Positions 8,518 through 17,430 of a stretch of 64,000 nucleotides of DNA are shown here, piece after piece. The position numbers were made by a program, and so were the translations under genes. Positions within the stretch are counted from its first letter, which is position 1. Every line of letters starts with the position of its first letter. Source of the DNA: Rhodospirillaceae bacterium (GTDB lineage: Bacteria; Pseudomonadota; Alphaproteobacteria; Rhodospirillales; UBA2165); NCBI GenBank assembly GCA_002723345.1, contig PBNV01000015.1, positions 27,176 to 91,175 of the forward strand, written 5' to 3'. A model generated the notes under the pieces. It searched no databases. It had not been told where the DNA came from and saw nothing but the letters and a program-made list of their open reading frames with translations.

Positions 8518-9441
8518 ATGACTTTTGCGCTTTTTGTTGAGCAAATTATCAATGGCCTCCAGCTTGGAATAATCTTATTTCTAGTTGCTGCAGGCCTAAC
8601 ACTCATATTCGGTATCATGGATTTGGTGAACCTGGCCCATGGTACCCTTTATATGTTTGGTGCTTTCTTTGCTGCGACCATGGTCTCAATCACCGGTTCT
8701 ATCGTCTGGGGTATGATACTCGCCATTCCGCTGATGCTATTGGCCGGCGTGTTACTGGAGGTGACGATTCTTCGAACGCTTTACACCCGTAATCACCTCG
8801 ATCAAGTACTTGCAACTTTTGGATTGATTTTGTTCTTTAATGAGTTGTTTCTGATCGCTTGGGGACCGGAAGGGACTGGAATTGCGTTGCCTCCATGGCT
8901 TTCTGGATCGACGAAACTGGGTATGGGAATTGAGTTGCCGGACTACCGAATCGTCATCTTGGTCAGCGGCTTAATAGTCGCGGCCATGCTTTATTTTCTT
9001 GTTGCGAAGACTAAAATTGGAATGTTGATCCGGGCAGGTGCTTCGAATCGCGAGATGGTGGGGGCACTAGGCGTCAACATCAAACTTCTCTACACTGCCG
9101 TTTTTGGTATTGGGGCAGTAATGGCAGGGTTTGCGGGTATGATCATTACCCCAATCACTCAAGCAGAGGCTGGAATGGGTGAAGGGTTCTTGATCTTAGC
9201 CTTTGTCGTGATTGTTATCGGCGGTATTGGTTCTATTCGAGGTGCTTTTTATGCTGCCATTATTACGGGGCTTATTGACACTCTAGGGCGATCATTTATC
9301 GATGTCGTGTTGCTACTAGTTGTTGAGTCAGTGACGGCGGAGACCGCCGGCCCTGCGATCTCTTCCATGCTGATATATATCCTGATGGCAATCGTTTTGG
9401 CCTTGAAACCTAACGGACTATTCCCGCCAAGAGGGGCTTAG
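8518..9441 (+). CDS. Branched-chain/aromatic-acid ABC transporter permease, LivH type
   Basis: This 307-residue inner-membrane permease has the LivH signature: an N-terminal helix FVEQIINGLQLGIILFLVAAGL, the NLAHGTLYMFGAF motif, and roughly eight transmembrane segments. The EAA-like coupling region is near residues 165-185 (AGASNREMVGALGVN). With LivM it forms the translocation channel for the solute delivered by the binding protein at 7245. The ATG at 8518 follows an A-rich stretch with only a weak ribosome-binding site. The gene ends 9 bp before livM. The LivH and LivM subfamilies of aromatic and branched-chain transporters cannot be told apart by sequence alone. Confidence 0.88.
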   Translation: MTFALFVEQIINGLQLGIILFLVAAGLTLIFGIMDLVNLAHGTLYMFGAFFAATMVSITGSIVWGMILAIPLMLLAGVLLEVTILRTLYTRNHLDQVLATFGLILFFNELFLIAWGPEGTGIALPPWLSGSTKLGMGIELPDYRIVILVSGLIVAAMLYFLVAKTKIGMLIRAGASNREMVGALGVNIKLLYTAVFGIGAVMAGFAGMIITPITQAEAGMGEGFLILAFVVIVIGGIGSIRGAFYAAIITGLIDTLGRSFIDVVLLLVVESVTAETAGPAISSMLIYILMAIVLALKPNGLFPPRGA

Positions 9442-9450
9442 AGAAATGTC

Positions 9451-10416
9451 ATGCTGATGGGCTCTCTGTGGACACCTCGCGGCATTTACAACGCCGTTAT
9501 TATTATTCTGTGCATAATTATGCCATGGCTGGCGCCTGCGATTGGTCAAGAATTTTTCACAGACGTATTCACACGTACAATGATATTCGCTATCGCTGCC
9601 ATCAGTTTGAACCTAATCATGGGTTATGGCGGCATGATTAGTTTTGGTCATGCTGTTTATATCGGGATCGGCGGTTACACAGTTGGTATTTTATCGTATC
9701 ACGGCATTGATAATGGCTGGATTCAGTGGCCCATGGCGATTGGGCTCTGTGGAGTTTTTGCATTGATATTCGGTGCTATCTCGCTCAGAACCAAAGGGGT
9801 GTATTTTATAATGATCACCCTGGCATTTGCTCAAATGATGTATTTTTTGTCTGTTAGTATCGAAAAATATGGCAGTGATGACGGACTGAATATTGATTCT
9901 CAGAGTCAATTTGGTGTCCCGTTTTTCGATCTTAGCGATCCACTTACAATCTACTATACTGCATTTCTATGCATGATGCTGTGCGTGTATATCACCTATC
10001 GTTTTGTGAATTCTCGGTTTGGCATGGTGATCCGGGGTTCCATGTCTAACGACGAGAGAATGCGTTCAATTGGATACCCTACGTATGGATACAAGCTGAC
10101 CGCTTTTGTTATAGCAGGCATGATGGCTGGATTATCTGGTATCCTCTCTGCCAATTTCGAGGCCTTTATGAGCCCTGATAACCTTTTCTGGATCGCATCA
10201 GGCGACCTAATTTTTATGGTTGTGTTGGGTGGGATGGGAACCATCTTCGGCCCTATTGGTGGAACTGTTCTTTTCCTTGTCATTTCTGAAATATTATCCA
10301 ATTTTACGGAGTCCTGGCATCTGATATTCGGTCCATTATTGATACTTGTTGTGCTCTACATGCGCGGTGGCATGGAGGGGTTCTTCGCGAGCTTAGGCCG
10401 TTCTCAAAATGACTAA
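9451..10416 (+). CDS. Branched-chain/aromatic-acid ABC transporter permease, LivM type
   Basis: This is the second permease subunit, 321 residues. It shows the LivM pattern: SLNLIMGYGGMISFGHAVY near residues 52-70, SLRTKGVYFIMITLAFAQMM, and the late EAA-like segment around MRSIGYPTYGYKLTAF. About eight to nine transmembrane helices are visible. The start is ATG 9451, nine bases after livH; a nearby ATG at 9457 is an alternative. Its 3' end overlaps the ATPase gene by 8 bp, which indicates translational coupling. It pairs with LivH in the importer whose binding protein is at 7245. Confidence 0.87.
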   Translation: MLMGSLWTPRGIYNAVIIILCIIMPWLAPAIGQEFFTDVFTRTMIFAIAAISLNLIMGYGGMISFGHAVYIGIGGYTVGILSYHGIDNGWIQWPMAIGLCGVFALIFGAISLRTKGVYFIMITLAFAQMMYFLSVSIEKYGSDDGLNIDSQSQFGVPFFDLSDPLTIYYTAFLCMMLCVYITYRFVNSRFGMVIRGSMSNDERMRSIGYPTYGYKLTAFVIAGMMAGLSGILSANFEAFMSPDNLFWIASGDLIFMVVLGGMGTIFGPIGGTVLFLVISEILSNFTESWHLIFGPLLILVVLYMRGGMEGFFASLGRSQND

Positions 10417-11155
10417 AACAGTCTTGAAAGTCGATAATCTTGTAAAAAGATTTGGTGGATTGGTTGCAACAGATCACGTTAGCCTCGACGTCGAGCAAAA
10501 TGAAATCCATGCGATTATAGGACCAAACGGTGCGGGTAAAACGACCCTCATTCACCAGTTGTCAGGGATGATTGAACCAGATAGCGGTGCGATCCTATTC
10601 AATGATGTTGAGATTACCCAACTGTCGGCCCCCAGTCGTTGTCATGCAGGTCTGGTCCGGTCGTTTCAGATTACGTCTATACTGAAGAATTTTACCGTTC
10701 TTGATAACGTGGCGCTGGCAGTGCAGGCGCGCCAAGGGCACAGTTTTAGATTTTGGAAGGCGGCCCAAAAGGATCAGACCCTTCGGCAACCGGCACAAGA
10801 GATTTTGGACGAGGTAGGGCTGGGTGACCGATCTCACGTATTGGCGGGCAATCTTGCGCATGGCGAACAGCGGCGCTTAGAAATTGCTGTTGCTTTGGCA
10901 ACGTCGCCAAAGCTATTGCTTTTGGACGAGCCGATGGCAGGGATGGACTCCGAGGCTTCAGAGTCTATGACCGCATACCTTCGAAGTCTCAAAGGCAAAT
11001 ATACTATGTTGTTGATTGAGCACGATATGGACGCTGTATTTGCATTAGCCGATAGGATTACCGTTCTTGTATATGGCCAGGTCATCGCGAGCGGAATCCC
11101 TGAGGAAATTCGCAAAAATGCCGAAGTACGCAGCGCCTATCTGGGTGACGATTAA
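10409..11155 (+). CDS. ABC transporter ATP-binding protein, LivG type
   Basis: This 248-residue ATPase energises the importer. The Walker A motif GPNGAGKTT is near residues 37-45, the signature region reads LAHGEQRRLE (typical of LivG, where LSGGQ is replaced), Walker B is LLLLDEP, and the H-loop is LLIEHDMD. The N-terminus, VDNLVKRFGGLVATDHVSLDV, is the standard LivG opening. The start ATG at 10409 lies inside the last codons of livM, and the TAA stop shares one base with the livF ATG, so the four downstream genes are tightly coupled. It is assumed to form a heterodimer with the LivF protein. Confidence 0.9.
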   Translation: MTKTVLKVDNLVKRFGGLVATDHVSLDVEQNEIHAIIGPNGAGKTTLIHQLSGMIEPDSGAILFNDVEITQLSAPSRCHAGLVRSFQITSILKNFTVLDNVALAVQARQGHSFRFWKAAQKDQTLRQPAQEILDEVGLGDRSHVLAGNLAHGEQRRLEIAVALATSPKLLLLDEPMAGMDSEASESMTAYLRSLKGKYTMLLIEHDMDAVFALADRITVLVYGQVIASGIPEEIRKNAEVRSAYLGDD

Positions 11156-11865
11156 TGACTGAACTCCTCAAAGTCGACGAAATTGAGAGCTCATACGGAG
11201 AGTCCCAGGTGCTGTTCGGCATGTCGTTAGATATCGCACAAGGGGAGGTTGTGACACTGTTGGGTCGGAACGGCATGGGGAAAACCACAACAGTGCGTTC
11301 GATCATGGGAATTATTCGGCCTCATGCGGGCGTGATCCGCTATAACAGTCAGGAGATTCATGCCTACCCATCATTCAAGGTGGCGCAAGCCGGCATCGGG
11401 TTGGTCCCTGAGGGCCGTCAGATCTTTCCAAATCTCAGTGTCCATGAGAACTTAATCGCAACCGAGGCCAACCGGACCGGTAACTCCGATCCGTGGACCT
11501 CGGATAAAATCTATGAGCTTTTTCCATCTCTCAAAGTACGTCAAAATAATATGGGTAACCAATTGTCCGGTGGAGAGCAGCAGATGTTAGCTGTATCTCG
11601 GGCACTCATGACCAATCCGGGGCTCCTTATTCTGGACGAGGCTACCGAGGGGCTTGCACCCTTAGTCCGGGCAGAAATATGGCGGGTTCTTGAGCAGCTC
11701 AAGTCTCAGAATCAATCCATCCTGGTAATTGACAAAAATATCGATGCGCTGACCCGAATTGCCGACCGGCACTATATCATTGAAAAGGGTGTGGTTGTGT
11801 GGTCCGGGGACTCCGACGCGCTAAAAAGCGATGAGGAGTTGCAGCATAGATATCTCGGGGTGTAA
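11155..11865 (+). CDS. ABC transporter ATP-binding protein, LivF type
   Basis: This 236-residue ATPase is the second nucleotide-binding subunit of the importer. Walker A is GRNGMGKTT, the signature is LSGGEQQMLAVSRAL, and Walker B is LLILDEATEGLAP. The switch region is ILVIDKNIDAL, without the canonical histidine, as is usual for LivF (EQN in most). The ATG overlaps the livG stop by one base. It is the last plus-strand gene; the next gene, the benzoate-CoA ligase, is convergent with only 124 bp between them. Importer and ligase together would take up an aromatic acid and trap it as a CoA ester. Confidence 0.9.
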   Translation: MTELLKVDEIESSYGESQVLFGMSLDIAQGEVVTLLGRNGMGKTTTVRSIMGIIRPHAGVIRYNSQEIHAYPSFKVAQAGIGLVPEGRQIFPNLSVHENLIATEANRTGNSDPWTSDKIYELFPSLKVRQNNMGNQLSGGEQQMLAVSRALMTNPGLLILDEATEGLAPLVRAEIWRVLEQLKSQNQSILVIDKNIDALTRIADRHYIIEKGVVVWSGDSDALKSDEELQHRYLGV

Positions 11866-11989
11866 TCCCCCGCTTATTTCCGTAGCCTACCCCAAGTGAA
11901 TTTTTTAAGATTAGAAGATGGGGCTTAACCGAGCGCGATTATACCTGTTGCGAACAAGTAAATACGCAGCCCATCGTCCGATTTTGTAA

Positions 11990-13573
11990 TTAATCCGATC
12001 GCAGCCTGAAGCGCTGAATTTTGCCTGTGGCCGTTTTGGGAAGGTCATCCAGAAAATTGAACCATCGCGGATATTTGTAGCGTGCAAGACCTGCCTTACA
12101 ATGCTCCAACAGCTCTTTCTTGAGCGCGTCCGACTCATCGCCTGCATCGTTCAAAACGACAAAGGCTTCGGGTTTAATGAGCTCATCATCGTCGGCGCGG
12201 CCGACGACAGCTGCCTCCAGTACCTTGGGATGCTCAACCAGCTTAGCTTCTATTTCCACGGGAGAGCACCAGATACCTCCAACCTTGAGCATGTCATCTG
12301 ACCTACCACAACAGAATAGGAAGCCATCTTCATCTCGATAATACGTGTCACCCGTATACATCCAGCCGTCGTGAAGGCTTTCGGCTGTTTTCTCTGGATT
12401 TCGCCAGTAAAGCTTGAGAAGTGACTCGCCTTTGATCATCAGGCTACCAGTCTCGCCGTCAGGGACCTCATTGCCATCATCATCGACAATCTTAGCATCA
12501 TAGCCCGGCACAGTTCTACCGCTGGCGCCAGGTTTTACTTCGCCTGGCCGGTTTGAGAGAAATATATGCAAAATTTCCGTTGTGCCGATACCATCCAGAA
12601 TTTCCGCACCAGTTTTTGCGATCCATCGTCGCAGTAGGTCTGGCGGCAAGGCCTCCCCAGCAGATATGAAGATCCTAATTGAGGAAAGATCCACATTAGT
12701 ATTGCCCATTGTCTTCAATTGAGCGGCATAGAGGGTTGGGACGCCGTAATAAATTGTGGGCCGGTGGGTCTCGATAATTTCATGCATATCCGCGGGAGAG
12801 GGTGGCCCGGCAAATAGGATGGCAGAACCGCCAACCCAGAGGGGAAAGGTCATGGCGTTTCCGAGGCCATAAGCAAAGAATAATTTAGCGGCGGAAAAAT
12901 TGATATCTTTCTCCGTCATGCCAAGCGTTTCAACCGCGTAGCGCTGGCTTGTGATTACCATGTCTTTATGAGCATGGACGACGCCTTTGGGATTGCCGGT
13001 AGAACCCGACGAATAGAGCCAAAAGGCGTCATCCTCAGGAGAAACTCTGGCGGGCTCAAGAGTGGTATCGGCTGCAGCCATGTGCATGGCAAACGTCTTA
13101 CCGGGGCCCTCGGTTTTCAAAACTGTTGGCGGTTTATGAGTAGCTGTTTCCAGTGACGGTTCGACCTCCTCTGAAAACTCCGGCGAATAAATGACGCCAG
13201 CGGCCTCGGAGTTCTCGATCATATAGGCATAGTCTTTGGCACGCAGCAGGGTGTTGAGGGGGACGGGTAATATACCCGCTTTAATTGCTCCCCAATAAAC
13301 GTAATAGAAGTCCGGGGCGTCTTTCACCATCATGAGAACCCGGTCACCAGGTTTTACGCCGAGATTGAGGAGGGCGTTTCCGGCCCGGTTCACATGCTCG
13401 GCCAGGGTGGCGTAAGTGACATCACCGCCGCCATGGACTTTAATGACAACCTTATCTCCCCGACCTTCTTCCAAATGACGGTCAATGAACGGAACCGCAA
13501 CATTGAACTGTTCAGAAAATTCTATTTTTGCTGGGGAAACGGAGTTATCTATCGAAATTGTATTGATCTGCAT
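11990..13573 (-). CDS. bclA: Benzoate-CoA ligase
   Basis: This 527-residue AMP-forming acyl-CoA ligase activates benzoate (or a close aromatic acid) to the CoA thioester with ATP. Visible motifs are the P-loop YSSGSTGNPKGVVH, the LFFAYGLGNAMTFPL segment typical of benzoate-CoA ligases, the GIGTTEILHIF motif near residue 330, YTGDTYYRDEDGF, and the C-terminal catalytic lysine in LPKTATGKIQRF. The length equals that of BadA/BclA proteins. It is the last gene of the minus-strand boxC-boxB-bclA set, 65 bp after boxB with a strong hairpin in the gap. The box enzymes use the product directly. 4-Hydroxybenzoate activation is also possible, given hcr nearby. Confidence 0.92.
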   Translation of the reverse strand: MQINTISIDNSVSPAKIEFSEQFNVAVPFIDRHLEEGRGDKVVIKVHGGGDVTYATLAEHVNRAGNALLNLGVKPGDRVLMMVKDAPDFYYVYWGAIKAGILPVPLNTLLRAKDYAYMIENSEAAGVIYSPEFSEEVEPSLETATHKPPTVLKTEGPGKTFAMHMAAADTTLEPARVSPEDDAFWLYSSGSTGNPKGVVHAHKDMVITSQRYAVETLGMTEKDINFSAAKLFFAYGLGNAMTFPLWVGGSAILFAGPPSPADMHEIIETHRPTIYYGVPTLYAAQLKTMGNTNVDLSSIRIFISAGEALPPDLLRRWIAKTGAEILDGIGTTEILHIFLSNRPGEVKPGASGRTVPGYDAKIVDDDGNEVPDGETGSLMIKGESLLKLYWRNPEKTAESLHDGWMYTGDTYYRDEDGFLFCCGRSDDMLKVGGIWCSPVEIEAKLVEHPKVLEAAVVGRADDDELIKPEAFVVLNDAGDESDALKKELLEHCKAGLARYKYPRWFNFLDDLPKTATGKIQRFRLRSD

Positions 13574-13593
13574 GGCGTACCCTCAAATAATTA

Positions 13594-13622
13594 GGGCCCC
13601 GATCTTAGATAAATCGGGGCCC
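13594..13622 (-). terminator. Perfect 10-bp hairpin between boxB and bclA
   Basis: GGGCCCCGAT and ATCGGGGCCC are perfect complements around a 9-base loop. On the transcribed (minus) strand the stem is followed by TAATTATTTG, without a true U-run. It is better read as an mRNA-processing or attenuating element separating boxCB from bclA than as a full terminator. Confidence 0.6.
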
Positions 13623-13638
13623 GATGCACAGGGTCTTT

Positions 13639-15057
13639 TTAGTGCAGTTTAACGTATTCGTAGTCCACGTCCTGACCGTGAACGCCGCGGGATGGCGGAG
13701 CAACCCAATTGGCCATTTTGCCGCGTTCGGTCACGCGGACCATGAGTGACTTGACGAATTCCCGGTCGGCTTCGCTCGGCATCCAGTTTGCTCGATTGGC
13801 ATCGAACTCTTCCTTTGAGATTGGCTTGCCTTGAGGCGTAAAATGCATGCCTTGGAAGGTCCCAATATTCCTATGAAAGGCGTTGTGCGGTAGGGTCAGG
13901 GTGTAATCAGCTCCGGCTTTGGCAATAATCTTATTCCAACGGTCCACGCCGCGCTGACAATCCTCACGATAATCATTGCGAAGGCGCTCATTGATAGCCG
14001 TCAGAGCTGGTGCCTCTGCCATGACGACATTGTCGCCCCTTAGTTCCGGAACATGGAACATATCATTGCCAAGTGCGTGATCGTCGTCGATCTTGGTTTC
14101 AAGGTATCGACCCTTCAGTCCCATGGAATAGAAGTTAGCGGCGTTGGTAGAGGTTTCTTGCCCGAATAAATCCAAGCAAATAGAAAAATGAAAGTTCATC
14201 CACTTTTGGATCATCGGCAGCGGAATGCCACCATATGGGGCGATATCTAACGTGTCGTGTTGCTTAGAGAGCTGCGCACTCCGCTCTACAACACGTCCTA
14301 CACCGGTCTCACCCACAAACATGTGGTGCGCCTCTTCCGTCAGCATGAACCTGCTAGTCCGGGACAGTGGGTCAAAGCCCGATTCTGCGAGCGAGCTTAA
14401 CTGAAATTTACCGTCTCTGTCCTGGAAGAAAGTAAACATGAAAAAGGACAACCAGTCTTCAGTCGGGACATTAAAAGCCTCCAAAATTCGAGGCTTATCT
14501 TCATCACCAGAGTGACGCACCAACATCTCTTCCGCCTCTTCCCGGCCATCTCGGCCAAAATAGGCGTGAAGAAGGTAGACCATCGCCCACAAGTGCCGCC
14601 CTTCCTCCACATTAATTTGAAACAGGCTTCGTAAGTCATAAAGAGAGGGGCAAGACAGACCAAGAAGACGCTGCTGTTCGACAGAGGCCGGTTCCGTATC
14701 ACCTTGAGTCACGATAAGTCGGCGCAACTCGGATCGATATTCACCGGGCACCTCTTGCCAGACATCCTCCCCTTTGTGGATTCCGAAATTTATCTTCCGG
14801 TCGACTTCCCGGTCAGCAAGAAAAATGCCCCATCGATACTCGGGCATTCTGACCATGTCAAATTGGGCCCAACCTTTTGGGCTTACGTCGACCGCCGTGC
14901 GCAAATAGACCTCATGATCGCTGCTGGCTTCCGGCCCCATGTCACCCCACCAGTTGAGAAACGCAGGTTGCCATTTTTCAAGCGCACGTTGTAAACGACG
15001 GTCATCAGACAGGTTTACATTGTTTGGAATTTTCTCTGAATAGTCTATAGAACTCAT
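13639..15057 (-). CDS. boxB: Benzoyl-CoA 2,3-epoxidase, diiron oxygenase subunit
   Basis: This is the diiron oxygenase component of the aerobic box pathway (472 residues), which epoxidises benzoyl-CoA to 2,3-epoxybenzoyl-CoA with electrons from BoxA. Diiron ligand motifs are visible as EEGRHLW (Glu151/152, His155) and EEAHHMF (Glu241/242, His245), with further acidic residues between them; this corresponds to the ligand set known for BoxB. The start at 15057 follows a good ribosome-binding site (AAAGGG, seven bases upstream) located at the end of boxC, only 2 bp away. The reductase gene boxA is absent from the window. The KFTNETRNG-containing partner BoxC lies immediately upstream, which settles the assignment. 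Confidence 0.95.
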   Translation of the reverse strand: MSSIDYSEKIPNNVNLSDDRRLQRALEKWQPAFLNWWGDMGPEASSDHEVYLRTAVDVSPKGWAQFDMVRMPEYRWGIFLADREVDRKINFGIHKGEDVWQEVPGEYRSELRRLIVTQGDTEPASVEQQRLLGLSCPSLYDLRSLFQINVEEGRHLWAMVYLLHAYFGRDGREEAEEMLVRHSGDEDKPRILEAFNVPTEDWLSFFMFTFFQDRDGKFQLSSLAESGFDPLSRTSRFMLTEEAHHMFVGETGVGRVVERSAQLSKQHDTLDIAPYGGIPLPMIQKWMNFHFSICLDLFGQETSTNAANFYSMGLKGRYLETKIDDDHALGNDMFHVPELRGDNVVMAEAPALTAINERLRNDYREDCQRGVDRWNKIIAKAGADYTLTLPHNAFHRNIGTFQGMHFTPQGKPISKEEFDANRANWMPSEADREFVKSLMVRVTERGKMANWVAPPSRGVHGQDVDYEYVKLH

Positions 15058-15059
15058 TT

Positions 15060-16709
15060 TTATACCCTTTTTCTGTCGTATTTAGCTTGTTTACCGGTAC
15101 CAAATAGCTGCAGCGCTCCTTCTTCGCCCACAGCATTTGGACGCTGGAATATCCAGTTTTGCCACGCGCTCAGGCGACCAAAAATTTTCGTCTCTAGTGT
15201 TTCAGGACCCGCGAAGCGCAGGCTCGCTTCCATGCCTGTCAAGGCATCAGGGGAGTAACTCGCCCGTTCTTCGATGGCGATGCGCACCTCATCTTCCCAA
15301 TCAATGTCATCGGGAATGAAGGTGACGAGACCGAGTTCGTCGGCTGTTTCCGCGTTGAGATCCCTCCCGATTTCTGCTTGTAAATTATCCATCTGAAAGG
15401 CGTCATCCAGGTATCGTGTCTCCAAACGGCTAAGCCCATTGCACATCGGCAGGGGACCAAAATTGATACCGGTCGGACGGATGGTTGCCTCTGGCAAGTT
15501 TGATCCCTCCAACACACCGTCCAGCATGTAACTGCGGTCGGCGGCCAAAACAAGTTCTAGTAATGTACCAGTGTAACAGCTACCGGGTTCAACCAATGTG
15601 ACAATGCTGCGTGACGAGACATCCAGCCGTTTCAGCGTCCGCTTCAAATAAAGTGTTATTTCCCGAACCAGCCAGTGATCGGCATTGTTTAGAAGGGCTG
15701 CATCTCCTGCTTCTACGTTGTCTGCATCGCCGGCGGTTTTAAACACCCATGTGCTAGTTTCTATCTCGTTCGCCCGCATGTGCAAAATAAAATCGTCAAA
15801 ATCCCGCGCGAACGCAAGGGGCCAAAAGTCACATCCCTCCGAAATGATACCATCGATGTCTTGAGCTGGTGCTTTTTCAGGGGCGGTTACGGTGATTTCT
15901 GCCGTGTGGAGGTCGCGGTCGATGCTTGCAGATAGGGTCTTGTAGCCTATCGTGTCCCCGTCAATCTCTCGCGATATGGGGGCAAGCTCGATTCCTCGGG
16001 CATCCGACGGACGGGACGATTTAGCTGCGAATTCCGTCGCCCGCGCCATCGCCGTTTCCATCAGCTTTGAGCGGGGCACCAATTCGTCTACCAACTTCCA
16101 CTCCACAGCTCGTTTGCCCCGCATGCCCTCAGTTAAAGTGCAAAATATGTCTACACGGTCTCGCCGAACGTGGCGTTTGTCTACGACGCGGGTGAGCCCG
16201 CCCGTCCCAGGCAAAACCGCCAGGAGGGGTACTTCCGGCAAAGAAACCGCTGAAGCCCCGTCATCAATTAGCATAATGTGGTCTGCGGCAAGGGCCAGTT
16301 CATAACCTCCCCCAGCCGCTGTGCCATTTACTAAGCAAATATATTTTTGATCTGAATGATCAGAGGCATCCTCAATCCCGTTTCGAGTTTCATTGGTAAA
16401 TTTGCAAAAATTAACTTTGTGCGCGTGAGATGACGAGCCCAACATGGCGATATTAGCGCCGGCGCAGAAAACCCTGTCCTTGGCCGAAGTGAGTATTACA
16501 CTTTTCACCTCTGGGTGTTCAAAACGTAGTCGTTGAACAGCGTCATACAATTCTATATCCACACCCAGATCATACGAGTTCAGTTTCAAATCATACCCGT
16601 CTTCCATTCCTCCCGCCTCATCCACGTCCATGGAAAGAATGGCTACCGGCCCCTCAAATGCGATCTTCCAATGTTTGTACTGATCTGGATGTGTAGAAAA
16701 ATCAATCAT
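15060..16709 (-). CDS. boxC: 2,3-epoxybenzoyl-CoA dihydrolase
   Basis: This 549-residue double crotonase-fold enzyme hydrolyses and opens 2,3-epoxybenzoyl-CoA to 3,4-dehydroadipyl-CoA semialdehyde and formate. The N-terminal half carries the strongest signatures: LNSYDLGVDIEL, CAGANIAMLG (oxyanion hole), NFCKFTNETRNGIED and GTAAGGGYELALA. The C-terminal half is a second, more divergent crotonase-like domain. The frame is open to ATG 16730, but that ATG directly abuts its only Shine-Dalgarno-like sequence. ATG 16709 (MIDFSTHPDQYKHWK) has AAGG at a usable distance and matches the family N-terminus, so I use it. It is first in the boxC-boxB-bclA operon, divergent from the GNAT-Rrf2 pair. Confidence 0.94.
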   Translation of the reverse strand: MIDFSTHPDQYKHWKIAFEGPVAILSMDVDEAGGMEDGYDLKLNSYDLGVDIELYDAVQRLRFEHPEVKSVILTSAKDRVFCAGANIAMLGSSSHAHKVNFCKFTNETRNGIEDASDHSDQKYICLVNGTAAGGGYELALAADHIMLIDDGASAVSLPEVPLLAVLPGTGGLTRVVDKRHVRRDRVDIFCTLTEGMRGKRAVEWKLVDELVPRSKLMETAMARATEFAAKSSRPSDARGIELAPISREIDGDTIGYKTLSASIDRDLHTAEITVTAPEKAPAQDIDGIISEGCDFWPLAFARDFDDFILHMRANEIETSTWVFKTAGDADNVEAGDAALLNNADHWLVREITLYLKRTLKRLDVSSRSIVTLVEPGSCYTGTLLELVLAADRSYMLDGVLEGSNLPEATIRPTGINFGPLPMCNGLSRLETRYLDDAFQMDNLQAEIGRDLNAETADELGLVTFIPDDIDWEDEVRIAIEERASYSPDALTGMEASLRFAGPETLETKIFGRLSAWQNWIFQRPNAVGEEGALQLFGTGKQAKYDRKRV

Positions 16710-16965
16710 CCTACCTTTTATCCCCCTCATCCTTCGCCGATCTGACCTCAGCTATCCGGCTCGTGTTTCCCCATCTACCTTGTTACGCACAACTACCGAC
16801 TTGATTTACCAGCAGTTTTCCTAAAACATGTAAATCGGTAAGGAATTACGTATTTTGTTATGCTTGACCCGTTTTGTGGAGTCAATAGCAAAAACGGTAA
16901 TTTAATACGTGTTTTGTAAATCTATGAAACCAAATAGGAATTATTACATAAAAGGGGCTAATAGC
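16710..16965. promoter_or_regulatory. Divergent control region between boxC and the GNAT-Rrf2 pair
   Basis: This 256-bp region should contain promoters for both directions. A 12-base direct repeat with one mismatch occurs at 16847-16858 (TACGTATTTTGT) and 16906-16917 (TACGTGTTTTGT), 59 bp apart; a third, weaker inverted copy (related to ACATGTTTTAGG) is near 16820-16835. A TTGACC box at 16864 lies between. These repeats are candidate binding sites for the Rrf2-type regulator encoded just downstream; this is inference. Confidence 0.4.
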
Positions 16966-17430
16966 ATGAGAATTCGCCCAGCAATGGCGCAAGATCAACG
17001 AAACGTGGTCGCCCTGGACGGTCGAGTCACATCCATTCCTAAACCTGATTACTGGGCCAGTATGTTTAATCAGTTTGTTGGTCAGGATGGCCAGCATTTT
17101 CTCATAGCAGAGACAAACGGTGGGTCCGGAGATGGGCTGGGTTTTGCGGGCTTTATAATAGGAGAAGTTCGTGCTTGGGAATTTGGTTCGTTGCCGTGCG
17201 GCTGGATATTGACGATACTCGTGGCACCAGAGTTCCAGGGTAAGCGGGTAGGGGAAATGCTGTTTCGTGCAATTAGCGCTCAATTGAAAAAGGATGGTGT
17301 AGAGACGATTCGGACCATGGTCGCCCGGGAAGATAATTTGAATATGTCGTTTTTTCGTGCGCAGGGTATGATGGCCGGCCCTTTTATTGAACTGGAAATG
17401 CCGGTTGATTTTGGGAGGGAGGAGGAGTGA
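16966..17430 (+). CDS. GNAT-family N-acetyltransferase (BadL-like by context)
   Basis: This is a 154-residue acetyltransferase. The GNAT motif A is visible as ILVAPEFQGKRVGEML near residues 84-99 (Q-x-x-R-V-G acetyl-CoA loop), followed by the C-terminal ARxxN-like part (VAREDNLNMSFFRAQGM). The frame is open from 16909, but ATG 16966 is preceded by AAAAGGGG at the right distance and begins with the usual MRIRPA strand, so it is preferred. The stop overlaps the GTG of the Rrf2 gene. In Rhodopseudomonas palustris the benzoate cluster also holds a GNAT enzyme (BadL, reported to act on aminobenzoates) and an Rrf2 repressor (BadM). The same pairing next to box genes suggests a similar protective or signalling role. 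Confidence 0.8.
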   Translation: MRIRPAMAQDQRNVVALDGRVTSIPKPDYWASMFNQFVGQDGQHFLIAETNGGSGDGLGFAGFIIGEVRAWEFGSLPCGWILTILVAPEFQGKRVGEMLFRAISAQLKKDGVETIRTMVAREDNLNMSFFRAQGMMAGPFIELEMPVDFGREEE

